NCBI GenBank assembly: GCA_021810625.1
Contig: JAJZIJ010000005.1
Location: 1 to 64,000, forward strand
DNA from: Acidobacteriota bacterium
GTDB taxonomy: Bacteria > Acidobacteriota > Terriglobia > Terriglobales > Acidobacteriaceae
DNA: 64,000 nucleotides
Direction: 5' to 3'
Both the position numbers and the translations under genes were made by a program. Shown in pieces: positions 39,927 to 50,070 of the stretch. Below the pieces are notes generated by a model. That model saw only the letters and a program-made list of their open reading frames with translations. It made no database searches and was not told where the DNA came from. Position 1 is the first letter of the stretch. Every line of letters begins with the position of its first letter.

Positions 39927-41741
39927 ATGGCAGAGCTGATTTGGGACGGCAAATACGTGGACGGCAAGCGGCAAAGCCCGGTGCGGGTGGCGCTGCCGTT
40001 CCAAACCATCGAAACAGTGAATGAGAGCACGACAGACCGGCAACGGACGCTGGATATGTTTGCTGCCGGGCGGCAAACGGAGTGGCGTAACCGGCTCATC
40101 TGGGGTGACAAAAAGTATGTACTGCCTTCACTGCTGCCGGAGTTCGCAGGGAAGGTGAACTTGGTTTACATTGATCCGCCGTTTGATACTGGGGCAGATT
40201 TCTCCTACACCGCGAGTGTTCCAAGGCATCACTCCGAATCGGGTGACGAGATTGAGTTTCTCAAGCGTCCTTCGATCATCGAGCAGAAGGCTTACCGTGA
40301 CACTTGGGGAAAGGGATTGAGTTCCTACCTCCAGTGGTTTTATGAGACAGTCACTATGTTGCGGGAACTTCTAGCCGACGACGGCAGCATTTATGTCCAT
40401 CTCGATCAGAATGTGATCCATTATGCGAAGCTGATCATGGACGATGTGTTCGGCTCCGGTAGCTTCATGAATCACATCGTCTGGAGCTATAGACGGTGGC
40501 CCTCCATCAGCGCGAAGTATCAGTCCATGCATGATGACATCTTGTTTTATGTGAAAGGCACATCCTCAGACCGTGCTTTCAACACGCAATACGAGCTGCC
40601 ATCAGAGAGCTATGTCAAGAGGTTCAAAGGGAAGACGCAGGTGCTCGACCCTGAAACGGGGACGCGGAAGATAACTCTCGATGCCCCCACAAAGGGACTG
40701 CCTCTTCGTGATGTTTGGGAGATATCTATCGTGGCGGGGTTTAAGGTCGAGCGGACAGGGTATCCGACTCAAAAGCCGGAATCTCTGCTGCACAGGATAG
40801 TTGAGGTATCCTCCAACCCCGGCGACCTCGTTCTCGATTGTTTCGCTGGGAGTGGTACGACCGCAGCAGTTGCCGAAAAGCTCAACCGCCGCTGGATCAC
40901 CTGCGACCTTGGTAGGTTCGCTATCCACACTACGCGCAAGCGTCTCCTTTCTCTTCTCGGTATTAAGCCGTTCGTCGTACAAAATCTCGGCAAGTACGAG
41001 CGGCAGGCGTGGCAGAGCGCCGAATTCCGTGCAGAGGGCGAGGATGCACTGGAGCAGCAGCGCCAACGTGATGCGGCCTACCGCAAATTCATCCTCGACC
41101 TGTACCGTGCAACTCCAATTACCGGGCACGCCTGGCTGCATGGCGTGAAGGCGGGCCGCATGGTGCATGTGGGGGCGGTGGACGCTCCGGTGACCATCGC
41201 CGATGTGAAGTCCATTGCCCGCGAGACGTGGAAGGCGGGCAAAGACAAGGCCGCCGCCGACATTCTGGGATGGGAGTTCGCCTTTGAGATGAACGAGACG
41301 GCCCGGCAGGTGGCGGCGGAGTCGCGCGTGGACGTGTCCTTCAAAAAAATTCCGCGCGAGGTGCTGGAAAAGAAGGCGGTCGAGCAGGGCGACATCCAGT
41401 TCTTTGAGCTGGGCGCGCTTTCAGTCGTGCCAAAGCAAAAGGGCCGCGAACTGACGCTGAAGCTGGCCGACTTTGTGATTCCGCTGGATGACGTGCCAGA
41501 AGAAGCGCGAAAAGCCATCAAGCACTGGAGCCAGGTGATCGACTACTGGGCTGTGGACTGGGACTACAAGAACGATACCTTTCATAACCAGTGGCAGTCC
41601 TACCGCACACGGCAGCAGCCGGACATTGAATTGAGCGCGCGGTACGAGTACCCGGAACCGGGCGCTTACCGGGTAGTAGTGAAGGTAATTGACCTGCTCG
41701 GAAACGACACAACCAAAACACTTGAGATCAAGGTGAAATAG
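39927..41741 (+). CDS. Type III-like DNA methyltransferase (Mod)
   Basis: 604-residue adenine/N4-cytosine methyltransferase that should protect host sites from its restriction partner. The catalytic motif DPPF (83-86) precedes the SAM motif FAGSGTT (306-312), the beta-class order typical of type III Mod subunits. The region between holds the expected target-recognition segment. After about residue 500 the sequence turns into a beta-sandwich with [20 protein letters not shown], which resembles a PKD/Ig-like domain. The nuclease-helicase gene starts 3 bases after its stop. Confidence 0.88.
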   Translation: MAELIWDGKYVDGKRQSPVRVALPFQTIETVNESTTDRQRTLDMFAAGRQTEWRNRLIWGDKKYVLPSLLPEFAGKVNLVYIDPPFDTGADFSYTASVPRHHSESGDEIEFLKRPSIIEQKAYRDTWGKGLSSYLQWFYETVTMLRELLADDGSIYVHLDQNVIHYAKLIMDDVFGSGSFMNHIVWSYRRWPSISAKYQSMHDDILFYVKGTSSDRAFNTQYELPSESYVKRFKGKTQVLDPETGTRKITLDAPTKGLPLRDVWEISIVAGFKVERTGYPTQKPESLLHRIVEVSSNPGDLVLDCFAGSGTTAAVAEKLNRRWITCDLGRFAIHTTRKRLLSLLGIKPFVVQNLGKYERQAWQSAEFRAEGEDALEQQRQRDAAYRKFILDLYRATPITGHAWLHGVKAGRMVHVGAVDAPVTIADVKSIARETWKAGKDKAAADILGWEFAFEMNETARQVAAESRVDVSFKKIPREVLEKKAVEQGDIQFFELGALSVVPKQKGRELTLKLADFVIPLDDVPEEARKAIKHWSQVIDYWAVDWDYKNDTFHNQWQSYRTRQQPDIELSARYEYPEPGAYRVVVKVIDLLGNDTTKTLEIKVK

Positions 41742-41744
41742 CCC

Positions 41745-44324
41745 ATGCCGAGAAAAAAGAAAGCGGCGAGCGATACACAACCGGAATTGCTGGACGTGAC
41801 CTCCAAACTGCGCACGGCCCCGTGCGTTCCGGCGCTGCGCGAGGCGGTGAAGGCGTGGGCCGCTGGCGGGTACAAGGGCATTACGGAAACGACGCGCATC
41901 CTGCTGAACTACTGGTTCCATACCGACCATAAGCTGGCCAACGGAGTTCCGTTCCGGTATCACCGCTCCCAGCAGGAGGCGATTGAGACGCTAATCTTCG
42001 TCTGGGAGTACGAGAAGGTACGCACGCGCAAGGCGCTGCTGGAACGGTACGCCCAGGACACGCAAGAACTTCGTCTGCCTCCCTATGATGACTTTGCCCG
42101 CTACTGCATCAAGATGGCGACCGGATCGGGCAAGACGAAGGTGATCTCGCTGGCGGTTGCATGGCAATTTCTGAATGCCGCGAGAGAGGACGAGCCGGTT
42201 GCAAAAGACTATGCGAAAACCTTTCTGGTGCTGGCCCCGAATGTCATCGTTCTGGAGCGGCTGAAGACGGATTTTTCCGATAGTCGAGTATTTCGTGCGG
42301 ATCCGGTGATTCCGAAGGAACTGGATATATTTTGGGACTTCGACTGCGTGATGCGCGGCAATGCCGAAAAGGCCCCGGCGGAGGGGATGCTGTTTTTAAC
42401 GAACATCCAGCAGTTTTATGAGCGCGCGAACCGGAACGGTGAAGACGAGCCGGATGTGATGACCGCGGTGCTGGGGTCAAAACCACCCACGAAGAAGCTG
42501 GAGCTGACGGACTTTGGCGAGCGGATTGGGCTGCGCGCGGGGAATCTCCTGGTCGTGAACGACGAAGCGCACCATACGCATGACGAGGAAAACGAATGGA
42601 ACAAAACCATCCGTAAGCTACATGGCAACAATCCGCTGGCGGCGCAGCTTGATTTCTCGGCGACTCCGCGCTTTACCAAAGGCGCGATATTCCCTTGGAC
42701 GATTTCCGATTATCCATTGAAGCAGGCGATTCTTGACGGGATTGTGAAACGCCCGATGAAAGGGATTGCAAAGGTCACAGAGGCGAAGTCAGATTACGCA
42801 AGTGTCCGGTATAAGGCGTATCTGACGGCGGCTGTCGAGCGGTGGCGGGAGTATCGGGAGCAGTTAACTGCGCTGAAGCGCAAGCCGGTATTGTTTGTGA
42901 TGTTGAACGACACGTCCGAGGCGGATGATGTGGCGGCGTGGCTCCGGGAGCAATATCCGGCAGAGTTTGGAGACAAAAGGACGCAAGTCATCCATACGGA
43001 CAAGTCCGGCGAGGTGAGCAAGAAGGAGCTGGATAATGCGCGCACGGCAGTCCACGATGTGGATGAGATGGAACGCCCGATCAATGCAATTGTCAGTGTT
43101 CTGATGTTGCGCGAAGGATGGGACGTGAAAAACGTGACCGTGGTCGTGGGACTTCGCCCGTACACGGCCAAGGCGAACATCCTGCCCGAACAGGCGATTG
43201 GGCGCGGGCTGCGGCTGATGTTCCGCGACGTTGGAGTGGACTTTACCGAGCGCGTGGATATTATCGGTAACAAGAAGTTTCTGGACTTTGTGGACGACCT
43301 TGAAAAGCTCGAAGATTTGCAGCTCGACACCTTCGAGATCGGCAAGGACAAGCTGAAGATCGTCACGATTCTTCCGTTGGACAACCGGAAAGAATTCGAC
43401 ATTGGCCTTCCCGTGTTGTCGCCGACATTGGTGCGAAAGAAATCGCTGGCGGAGGAGATTGCCGGACTGAATGTGATGCAGTTCCAGACCATCCTTATGC
43501 CCATGACAGCCGATGATCCGCAGAACCAGACATTCCGATACGAGGGCTACGACATCATCTCATTGCAGAAGCTGGTGGAGCGCGATTATGTGATTCCTGA
43601 GCCTCAGACGGCGCAAGAGGTCATTGGATATTATTCCCGGCGCATCGCTGAAGCGGTGAAGTTGCCATCGCAGTTCGCGGCTCTCGCCCCGAAGGTAAGG
43701 GAGTTTTTTGCGGAAAAAGCGTTTGGGCAAACTGCGGACTTGTCCGACCCTGTCGTGGTGAAAGCGATGAGCACATCTGTAGCCCATTACGTGTGCGTAG
43801 ATGTCTTCTCGAAGGAATTGAAGCGCCTGACAATCGCCGAGCAGGAGCCAGTGCTTGTAGAGCCGCAGAGAATGCTCTCCAGTTGCCAGCCGTTTCCGTG
43901 GTCGCGGCAGGTGTGGGAAGGTGAACACACGGTTTTCAACCTTGTGCCATGCGACAACCCCTTTGAGCGGGATTTTGCGAAGTTTCTCGATCATGCAGAG
44001 GACGTGGCATCGTTCGCCAAACTTCCTCAACCGTTTGGGTTCTCCATCGAATACACGGATGGAGCGATGAACCTGCGCTCGTACTATCCCGACTTTGTGG
44101 CCGTAGACACTGACGGCAGGCATTGGTTGCTGGAAACGAAAGGAGCGGAGACAAGCGAGGTGGTGTACAAAGACTCCGCAGCAACGCAGTGGTGTGCGAA
44201 CGCCACGCATCTCACAGGGACGCAGTGGAGCTATGTGAAGATTCCTCAGAAGGGGTTTGAGACGTTACAACCATCTCGGCTGGAGCACCTGATGGCGCTG
44301 AGTTCGACGGGGCTGTTTTCGTAG
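41745..44324 (+). CDS. Type III-like restriction helicase-nuclease (Res)
   Basis: 859-residue SF2 helicase with a nuclease domain. Motif I MATGSGKT (124-131), motif II DEAH (273-276), FSATPRF, and motif VI QAIGRGLR are intact. Near the C-terminus D783 and E797-T-K799 (in YYPDF and LLETKG) form a PD-(D/E)xK nuclease site. The pair with the upstream Mod gene makes a complete two-gene system, likely to cut unmethylated DNA after ATP-driven sliding. The recognition sequence cannot be read. Confidence 0.87.
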   Translation: MPRKKKAASDTQPELLDVTSKLRTAPCVPALREAVKAWAAGGYKGITETTRILLNYWFHTDHKLANGVPFRYHRSQQEAIETLIFVWEYEKVRTRKALLERYAQDTQELRLPPYDDFARYCIKMATGSGKTKVISLAVAWQFLNAAREDEPVAKDYAKTFLVLAPNVIVLERLKTDFSDSRVFRADPVIPKELDIFWDFDCVMRGNAEKAPAEGMLFLTNIQQFYERANRNGEDEPDVMTAVLGSKPPTKKLELTDFGERIGLRAGNLLVVNDEAHHTHDEENEWNKTIRKLHGNNPLAAQLDFSATPRFTKGAIFPWTISDYPLKQAILDGIVKRPMKGIAKVTEAKSDYASVRYKAYLTAAVERWREYREQLTALKRKPVLFVMLNDTSEADDVAAWLREQYPAEFGDKRTQVIHTDKSGEVSKKELDNARTAVHDVDEMERPINAIVSVLMLREGWDVKNVTVVVGLRPYTAKANILPEQAIGRGLRLMFRDVGVDFTERVDIIGNKKFLDFVDDLEKLEDLQLDTFEIGKDKLKIVTILPLDNRKEFDIGLPVLSPTLVRKKSLAEEIAGLNVMQFQTILMPMTADDPQNQTFRYEGYDIISLQKLVERDYVIPEPQTAQEVIGYYSRRIAEAVKLPSQFAALAPKVREFFAEKAFGQTADLSDPVVVKAMSTSVAHYVCVDVFSKELKRLTIAEQEPVLVEPQRMLSSCQPFPWSRQVWEGEHTVFNLVPCDNPFERDFAKFLDHAEDVASFAKLPQPFGFSIEYTDGAMNLRSYYPDFVAVDTDGRHWLLETKGAETSEVVYKDSAATQWCANATHLTGTQWSYVKIPQKGFETLQPSRLEHLMALSSTGLFS

Positions 44325-44501
44325 CCTCGCTCTTTCAGGCTCACTACGTTCTGATCGAACAAGTTGTTGTCTTCATCATGCAGCGCTGATTCCATAATGC
44401 GCATCGCAATACGATTCAAGATGGAATCGCACCGACGATGGATTAGGATTCCTCTCAGAAACCCTCGCCCACTCCGCACACGCAGCCCATTTGCACCCTT
44501 T

Positions 44502-44539
44502 ACATCCATAGATGTGTTTATTACTATATAGACATGTCT
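44502..44539. promoter_or_regulatory. Palindromes at the ArsR gene start, candidate operator
   Basis: ACATC-4-GATGT (44502-44515) and the perfect palindrome AGACATGTCT (44530-44539), which covers the start codon, flank an AT-rich stretch. No Shine-Dalgarno precedes the ATG, so the mRNA may have almost no leader. Autoregulation by the ArsR protein is inferred only from position and symmetry. Confidence 0.35.
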
Positions 44540-44848
44540 GAGTTGAGCCAATTCAAGGCGGAGTTCTTTAAGGCGCTCTCTCATCCCCTGCGTATCCGCA
44601 TCCTGGACGAGTTGCGGAAGGGTGAGGTGGGGGTCAATGTTCTCGGTGCCCGGCTTGACGTTGAACAAAGCAGCTTGTCGCAACAACTTGCCATTCTACG
44701 CAACCGCAATCTGGTAACAGCACGAAAAGAAGGATTGAATGTTCTCTATTCCGCCCGCGACCCCGATATTTTTCGCTTGTTGGATGTAGCCAGGAAAATT
44801 TTCAATAAACAACTTGTTGGCGTTCGCAACATGCTCAGCCAGCTCTAA
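44534..44848 (+). CDS. ArsR-family transcriptional regulator
   Basis: 104-residue winged-helix repressor: FFKALSHPLRIRILDELRKG, recognition helix in VEQSSLSQQLAILRNRNLVTARKEG, wing with LNVLYSARDP. The usual metal-binding Cys-x-Cys of ArsR/SmtB sensors is absent and the protein contains no cysteine at all, so it does not sense metal or redox by thiols. It directly precedes the six Ehr genes on the same strand and probably controls them. Confidence 0.85.
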   Translation: MSELSQFKAEFFKALSHPLRIRILDELRKGEVGVNVLGARLDVEQSSLSQQLAILRNRNLVTARKEGLNVLYSARDPDIFRLLDVARKIFNKQLVGVRNMLSQL

Positions 44849-44887
44849 CAGATTGAATGGCAACACAAAACAGTTTGCGCGCATTTA

Positions 44888-44946
44888 ATATGCATATATT
44901 TGTATATACGAAGAGATGTCTACAGCGAACTTTTATAACAAGGAGG
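44888..44946 (+). promoter_or_regulatory. Candidate operator and strong Shine-Dalgarno before ehr/hyfB
   Basis: The palindrome ATATGCATAT (44888-44897) lies in an AT-rich stretch that continues into TTTGTATATAC, and AGATGTCT (44913-44920) repeats half of the palindrome at the ArsR start. AAGGAGG at 44940-44946 stands 5 bases before GTG 44952, which decides the start of the first Ehr gene. Confidence 0.45.
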
Positions 44947-44951
44947 CTTCC

Positions 44952-46991
44952 GTGAGCCTTGTTGAAGGGACATCTCAATCCGTGGTCGCATTCTCAAAAC
45001 ATGACCTTTCTTTTTTGTTGATGCTTGTCTTCGGCTGGGTGATCCTCGGCATTGCAGGGCTGGTTCGACCCCATCGCGTGGGCTGGATTGCGCGCATACT
45101 CTTTCCACTGGGAGCGCTGATTGCTCTCGGCATCGCCGGACTGGGAACCCTTGCTCTCTTCTCCGGCCATGCGCCGCAGATTTTCCTCCTGCCGCTTGGA
45201 CTCCCCAATCTGCCTTTTCATGCAAGGCTCGATACCTTGTCTGGATTTTTTCTGTTGCTGCTCGGCATGGCAGGAGCGGGAATCTCCACCTTTGCTGCCG
45301 GGTATTTCCGTTCAGGAGAAGGCACAGCACCGGGGCTGCTTTGCCTGCAATATCACGTATTTCTCGCCAGCATGGCTCTCGTCATCCTCGCCGACGATGC
45401 GTATTTCTTTATGGTGGCCTGGGAAACGATGGCGCTGAGTTCGTATTTTCTGGTGACAGCGCAACATCGAATTCCTGAAATCCGCCGCGCTGGATTCCTC
45501 TATCTCCTCATGGCGCATATTGGAGCGCTCTGCATTCTGTTGAGCTTTGGCGTGCTGCAAGGCGGTCGGTGGCTGTTCACCTTCGACGCGATGCGTGGCG
45601 CCTCGCTGACATCGTTCTGGGCCAGCGCAGCTTTTCTGCTTGCGCTGATTGGATTCGGAGCCAAGGCTGGCTTGGTTCCGCTACATATTTGGCTGCCGGA
45701 GGCGCATCCTGCCGCGCCGTCTCCGGTATCGGCCCTGATGAGCGGCTTGATGCTCAAGACCGCAGTCTACGGAGTGCTGCGAATCACGTTCGACCTGCTG
45801 CACATCCGGTATTGGTGGTGGGGCGTGCTGGTGCTCGGTGTCGGATTGTTCTCGGCGCTTTTCGGAGCGATCTTCGCTGCGGTACAGACCGACATGAAAC
45901 GCTTGCTGGCTTATTCGTCCATTGAAAATATCGGTCTGATCTTTACCGGCATCGGTCTTGCGATTCTGTTTGAGGCGTGCCACCTGCCTTTATTCGCCGC
46001 GCTGGCTCTGACGGCTGCGTTGATTCATTCGCTGAACCATTCTCTTTTCAAGAGCCTGCTTTTTCTCGCTACCGGCTCGGTGCTGCACGCAACCCATCAG
46101 CGGAGTTTGGGCAAACTCGGCGGCTTGATCCGGCGCATGCCGTGGGTTGCTGCGTTGGCGCTGATCGGCACACTGGCGATTGCCGGCCTGCCCCCACTCA
46201 ATGGCTTTGTTTCTGAGTGGCTGCTGTTGCAATCGTTCCTCTTCACCCCACAGATTCCTCACGCCTTCCTCAACATGCTGATTCCGCTTGGCGCAGCCGT
46301 GTTGGCTCTGACGGCTGCCCTGGCCGCCTATGTGATGGTGAAATTTTATGGCGTGATTTTTCTCGGCCAGCATCGGGAACCCTCTCTTGTTCACGCTCAC
46401 GATGCCGATTGGCTGGAACGCATGGGGCTGGCGTGGCTCTCGCTCGGATGCATTGCAATTGGAGTTCTGCCACAGCTTGCGCTTCGGGCGGCGGGAGCTG
46501 TCACCCAAACGCTTCTGGGCCAGACCGTGAACCTTGCTTCTCCCTTCTGGTGGATTGCTCCCATCACATCCAGGCAGTCCTCCTACAGCGGACTCATCCT
46601 GCTCGCGGGAATTATCGGAGTCGTGGGCATTACCTTCGTGGTGGTACGCATTCTGGCCCACGGACGAATGCGGCGCGCCGTTCCGTGGGACTGCGGCTAT
46701 CCGTGGCAAACTTCTCGAATGCAAGATACCGCGGAAGGTTTTGGTCAGCCTATCCGTCACATCTTTGGCCCCTTCTTTGACATGGAGCGCGAGCTGCCCT
46801 TTCCAACCGACGCTGCTCCGCGTTATCGAATTCATATCGAGGATCGCATGTGGAAAGCGCTGTACCTGCCGATTGCGCGTGGAGTACAGCAATTGGCAGA
46901 TTGGATCGGACAACTGCAAGGCGGACGACTCTCCACCTACCTCCTCTACAGCTTTCTTACGCTGATTGTGTTGCTGGGGTTCGTCCTATGA
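44952..46991 (+). CDS. Hydrogenase-4-like antiporter subunit (HyfB/NuoL-M type)
   Basis: 679-residue polytopic subunit related to NuoL/NuoM and HyfB/HycC, expected to pump protons in the membrane arm. The ion-channel Glu in WETMALSSYFLV and the conserved Lys in GAKAGLVPLHIWLPEAHP are present, followed by SPVSALMSG and the helix-breaking region with KRLLAYSSIENIG. Start GTG 44952 is fixed by AAGGAGG five bases upstream; an ATG at 44916 in frame has no usable site. First gene of the six-gene Ehr operon; its stop overlaps the next ATG. Confidence 0.85.
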   Translation: MSLVEGTSQSVVAFSKHDLSFLLMLVFGWVILGIAGLVRPHRVGWIARILFPLGALIALGIAGLGTLALFSGHAPQIFLLPLGLPNLPFHARLDTLSGFFLLLLGMAGAGISTFAAGYFRSGEGTAPGLLCLQYHVFLASMALVILADDAYFFMVAWETMALSSYFLVTAQHRIPEIRRAGFLYLLMAHIGALCILLSFGVLQGGRWLFTFDAMRGASLTSFWASAAFLLALIGFGAKAGLVPLHIWLPEAHPAAPSPVSALMSGLMLKTAVYGVLRITFDLLHIRYWWWGVLVLGVGLFSALFGAIFAAVQTDMKRLLAYSSIENIGLIFTGIGLAILFEACHLPLFAALALTAALIHSLNHSLFKSLLFLATGSVLHATHQRSLGKLGGLIRRMPWVAALALIGTLAIAGLPPLNGFVSEWLLLQSFLFTPQIPHAFLNMLIPLGAAVLALTAALAAYVMVKFYGVIFLGQHREPSLVHAHDADWLERMGLAWLSLGCIAIGVLPQLALRAAGAVTQTLLGQTVNLASPFWWIAPITSRQSSYSGLILLAGIIGVVGITFVVVRILAHGRMRRAVPWDCGYPWQTSRMQDTAEGFGQPIRHIFGPFFDMERELPFPTDAAPRYRIHIEDRMWKALYLPIARGVQQLADWIGQLQGGRLSTYLLYSFLTLIVLLGFVL

Positions 46992-47941
46992 CCGCGCTCA
47001 CAATGGTTCGTCAGTTCGGCGAAGTATTGCTCGCCATCGCCATCGCGCCACTGTTTACCGGATGGATCGCGCAATGTCGCGCATGGCTTCAGAGTCGCGC
47101 CGCGCCGCCGCTAACACAGCCGTACCGCATGTTGCGCAAGCTGTTCCAGAAGGATGTTGCGCTCGCCACCCATGCTTCCGCCCTGTTTCGCATGACCCCC
47201 TATATTTTGTTTGGGGCGATGGTGCTGGTGGCAGCCATCATTCCATCCATTGCGACCGATCTCCCTTTCGCGCGTGTGGCCGACGCGATTGCGCTCATCG
47301 GCCTCTTTGCCACGGCCCGCGTCTTCCTGTCCCTGGCCGCGATGGACATCGGCACTGCGTTTGGCTCAATGGGCGCGCGCCGCGACATGATGATTGGCTT
47401 TCTCGCGGAACCCGCCCTGCTGATGGTGCTGTTCAATGCGTTTCTACTCTCTGGAAGCACGGCCTTACCCAGCGTTGTCGAGGCTTCCACCGCGCATTCA
47501 TTCCTTATGGATCCAAGTCTGCTCTTCGCAGCCGTTGCGTTTTTGATGGTTTTGCTCGCGGAAAATGCACGCATTCCCATCGACAACCCTGCGACCCATC
47601 TGGAACTGACCATGATCCATGAAGCAATGGCGCTGGAGTATTCCGCCCGCCATCTTGCGCTGGTGGAATGGGCTTCCGACTTAAAACTTTTCAACTACGC
47701 CTGCATTGGCTTTGCGCTCTTTCTACCGTGGGGAATCGCAACGCATGGCGCAGATGGCGGGCTGGCGTTGGGGCTTGCCGTTGCGGTATTGCTGGCGAAA
47801 CTTACCGTGGCTGGGGCAGCATTGGCGCTGATTGAATCCCTGTCAGCAAAACTGCGCATTTTTCGCGCTCCAGAATATCTGGCAATGGCCTTTCTGCTCG
47901 CCGTGCTGGGCCTGCTCGTTCATCTTTTACTGGGAGCTTAA
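46988..47941 (+). CDS. Hydrogenase-4-like membrane anchor subunit (HyfC/NuoH type)
   Basis: 317-residue NuoH/HyfC homologue, the subunit that joins the hydrophilic module to the membrane arm. QPYRMLRKLFQKDV (about 38-51) and the charged stretch LLAENARIPIDNPATHLELTMIHEA are diagnostic; the Glu-rich loop should face the large and small subunits. The ATG overlaps the upstream TGA (ATGA). The frame reaches further upstream inside the previous gene, which is not used. Confidence 0.85.
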   Translation: MTALTMVRQFGEVLLAIAIAPLFTGWIAQCRAWLQSRAAPPLTQPYRMLRKLFQKDVALATHASALFRMTPYILFGAMVLVAAIIPSIATDLPFARVADAIALIGLFATARVFLSLAAMDIGTAFGSMGARRDMMIGFLAEPALLMVLFNAFLLSGSTALPSVVEASTAHSFLMDPSLLFAAVAFLMVLLAENARIPIDNPATHLELTMIHEAMALEYSARHLALVEWASDLKLFNYACIGFALFLPWGIATHGADGGLALGLAVAVLLAKLTVAGAALALIESLSAKLRIFRAPEYLAMAFLLAVLGLLVHLLLGA

Positions 47942-47946
47942 ACAAA

Positions 47947-48612
47947 ATGCATCCGTCCCATTTGACCGCCGCATTGTTGAAGCTATTGGCCGCGAGCCTG
48001 CTGTTGATCTCCTTTGCGATGCTCTCGCGACGGCGCACGCAACGGTTGATTACGCTCTTCGCATGGCAGGGCGCGGTGCTTTTTATGTCCACTCTTCTCG
48101 TTGCGCATAGCGCCGGGCTAAGGGAGCTTTACTACTCCGCCGCACTCACTCTTCTGCTGAAAGTAATTGCGCTGCCGTGGATTCTCCATCGACTGATCCA
48201 TCGACTGGGCGCGCAATGGGACAGTGAAACCCTCGTCAATATCCCCACGACCATGCTCGTCGGCCTGGGACTGGTCATCTTCGCTTTCGGACTGGCGCAC
48301 CCCATCAGCAGAATGGCCACGACCATCACGCGCAACACCATCGGCATTGCGCTCGCCATCATCTTCCTCGCCTTCCTGATGATGATTACGCGGCGCAAAG
48401 CCGTCACGCAGGTGATTGGATTTTTAGCGATGGAGAATGGCTTGTTCTTTGCCGCGACCAGCGCCACCTATGGCATGCCGATGGTGATTGAGCTGGGAAT
48501 CGCGCTCGACCTGCTGGTTGGATTTTTTATCCTTGGCATATTTTTCTTTCAGATACGAGAGCAGTTTGACAGTCTCGATCTCAGCAACATGGAAGCATTG
48601 AAAGAGGACTAA
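47947..48612 (+). CDS. Hydrogenase-4-like subunit (HyfE/NuoK type)
   Basis: 221-residue protein with six to seven membrane helices, matching HyfE of hydrogenase-4, whose C-terminal half corresponds to NuoK. FLAMENGLFFAATSATYGMP with a membrane Glu and ELGIALDLLVGFFILGIFFF are the clear family parts. It begins 5 bases after the previous stop. Confidence 0.82.
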   Translation: MHPSHLTAALLKLLAASLLLISFAMLSRRRTQRLITLFAWQGAVLFMSTLLVAHSAGLRELYYSAALTLLLKVIALPWILHRLIHRLGAQWDSETLVNIPTTMLVGLGLVIFAFGLAHPISRMATTITRNTIGIALAIIFLAFLMMITRRKAVTQVIGFLAMENGLFFAATSATYGMPMVIELGIALDLLVGFFILGIFFFQIREQFDSLDLSNMEALKED

Positions 48613-48613
48613 C

Positions 48614-50068
48614 GTGGATCTATTGATGGTTCTGGGATTGCCGCTGCTGGGAGCGTTTCTGCTCGCGCTGTTTGGAGCGCGGCGTTATGCCGCCGAACTG
48701 AATGCCGGTATGAGCTTCTCCACGCTGGTCGCCGTCTCCTTTCTCGTGCTGCGTGTCCTCCGCCACGGGCCGCTGCTGGCCTTGCATGAGCAATTCTTTG
48801 TCGATTCCTTCAATGTTTTCCTGGTCGCTCTCACGGCCTTCGTAGGATTTACCACCGCGCTCTTCTCTCGGCCTTACATGCGCATTGAAGAGCAACGAGG
48901 TCGCCTGAATCCACAACGGCTGCGCCTCTACCACAGCATGTACCAGCTCTTTATGGCAGCCATGTTTTTGGCTCTGTTGACCAACAATATGGGCCTGCTC
49001 TGGGTGGCAATGGAAGCCGCCACGCTATCGACCGTGCTGCTGGTTTCGCTCTACCGCACACGCGCCAGCCTGGAAGCAGCGTGGAAGTATTTCATTCTTT
49101 GTGGCGTCGGCATCGCGCAGGCGCTGTTTGGCACCATCCTGCTCTACTTTGCAGCAGAGCACGTTCTGGGCCGCGAAGGTATGACGGCTTTATTGTGGAC
49201 GCATCTGAACGCGGTGAAGGGACATCTCGAACCCAGAGTGCTGGGCCTGGCCTTTGTTTTTTTTCTGGTCGGATATGGAACAAAGGTCGGCCTGGCCCCA
49301 CTCCATAACTGGCTCCCCGATGCCCATGCCGAAGGCCCGACGCCTGTATCGGCTGTTCTCTCCGGCCTGCTCCTGAATGTTGCGCTCTATGCCGTCATCC
49401 GCTGCAAGGTTTTGGTTGAAGGCTCAATCGGCTCCTATCTTCCCGGCCACATGCTTATGGGGTTTGGCCTGCTCTCCGCCGTGCTCGGCGCGTTTTTTCT
49501 GTGGCGGCAGCGCGACATCAAGCGACTGTTCGCCTACTCGTCCATCGAACACATGGGCATTATCACCTTTGCCTTTGGCATCGGCGGGCCGATTGCAAAC
49601 TTTGCAGCGTTGCTGCACATGACGGTTCACTCCCTCACCAAATCGTCAATCTTCTTCACCGCCGGACATGCGTCGCAGACCGCAGACACACAGCAAATGG
49701 CTGGCATTCGTGGCTTGGTGGGTGTCAGTCCAACGATAGGATGGGGATTGATGCTGGGGTCGATCGCCATTCTTGGGATGCCACCGTTTGGTGTCTTTGC
49801 CAGCGAATTTCTGATCCTCACCACCGCCATGCGGGAGCATCCCTGGACAACACCATTTCTTTTGATCGCGCTCGGAGTCGCCTTCGCTGCCATTTTCCGC
49901 AAGGTTCAGCCTATGGTCTTTGGAGAAAGCAATGCGCCGCCGCTACCCCATTCTCCGGCGCTGGCGCCAGTCTTTGTTCATCTCGCAATTGTGCTGATGC
50001 TCGGTGTCTACATCCCATTCGCTCTGGCAGAGTGGTACCGGGCAGCGGCGCTGCTGATAGGAGGATGA
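48614..50068 (+). CDS. Hydrogenase-4-like antiporter subunit (HyfF/NuoL-N type)
   Basis: 484-residue second antiporter-type subunit. It keeps the channel Glu in LLWVAMEAATLSTVLLV and the Lys in GTKVGLAPLHNWLPDAHAEG, then TPVSAVLSG and KRLFAYSSIEHMG. So the complex has two potential proton channels. GTG start behind AGAGGACTAAC. Its TGA overlaps the next start region. Confidence 0.85.
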   Translation: MDLLMVLGLPLLGAFLLALFGARRYAAELNAGMSFSTLVAVSFLVLRVLRHGPLLALHEQFFVDSFNVFLVALTAFVGFTTALFSRPYMRIEEQRGRLNPQRLRLYHSMYQLFMAAMFLALLTNNMGLLWVAMEAATLSTVLLVSLYRTRASLEAAWKYFILCGVGIAQALFGTILLYFAAEHVLGREGMTALLWTHLNAVKGHLEPRVLGLAFVFFLVGYGTKVGLAPLHNWLPDAHAEGPTPVSAVLSGLLLNVALYAVIRCKVLVEGSIGSYLPGHMLMGFGLLSAVLGAFFLWRQRDIKRLFAYSSIEHMGIITFAFGIGGPIANFAALLHMTVHSLTKSSIFFTAGHASQTADTQQMAGIRGLVGVSPTIGWGLMLGSIAILGMPPFGVFASEFLILTTAMREHPWTTPFLLIALGVAFAAIFRKVQPMVFGESNAPPLPHSPALAPVFVHLAIVLMLGVYIPFALAEWYRAAALLIGG

Positions 50069-50070
50069 AG

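Noticed and set aside
39927-44324. Restriction pair as part of a larger defence island or prophage
   Set aside because: Both sides are ordinary genes (pyrH, ArsR-Ehr); no integrase, phage gene, tRNA or direct repeat was found.
44246-44686. Minus-strand frame over the end of the restriction gene and the ArsR gene
   Set aside because: It is antisense to two supported genes and shows no known domain.
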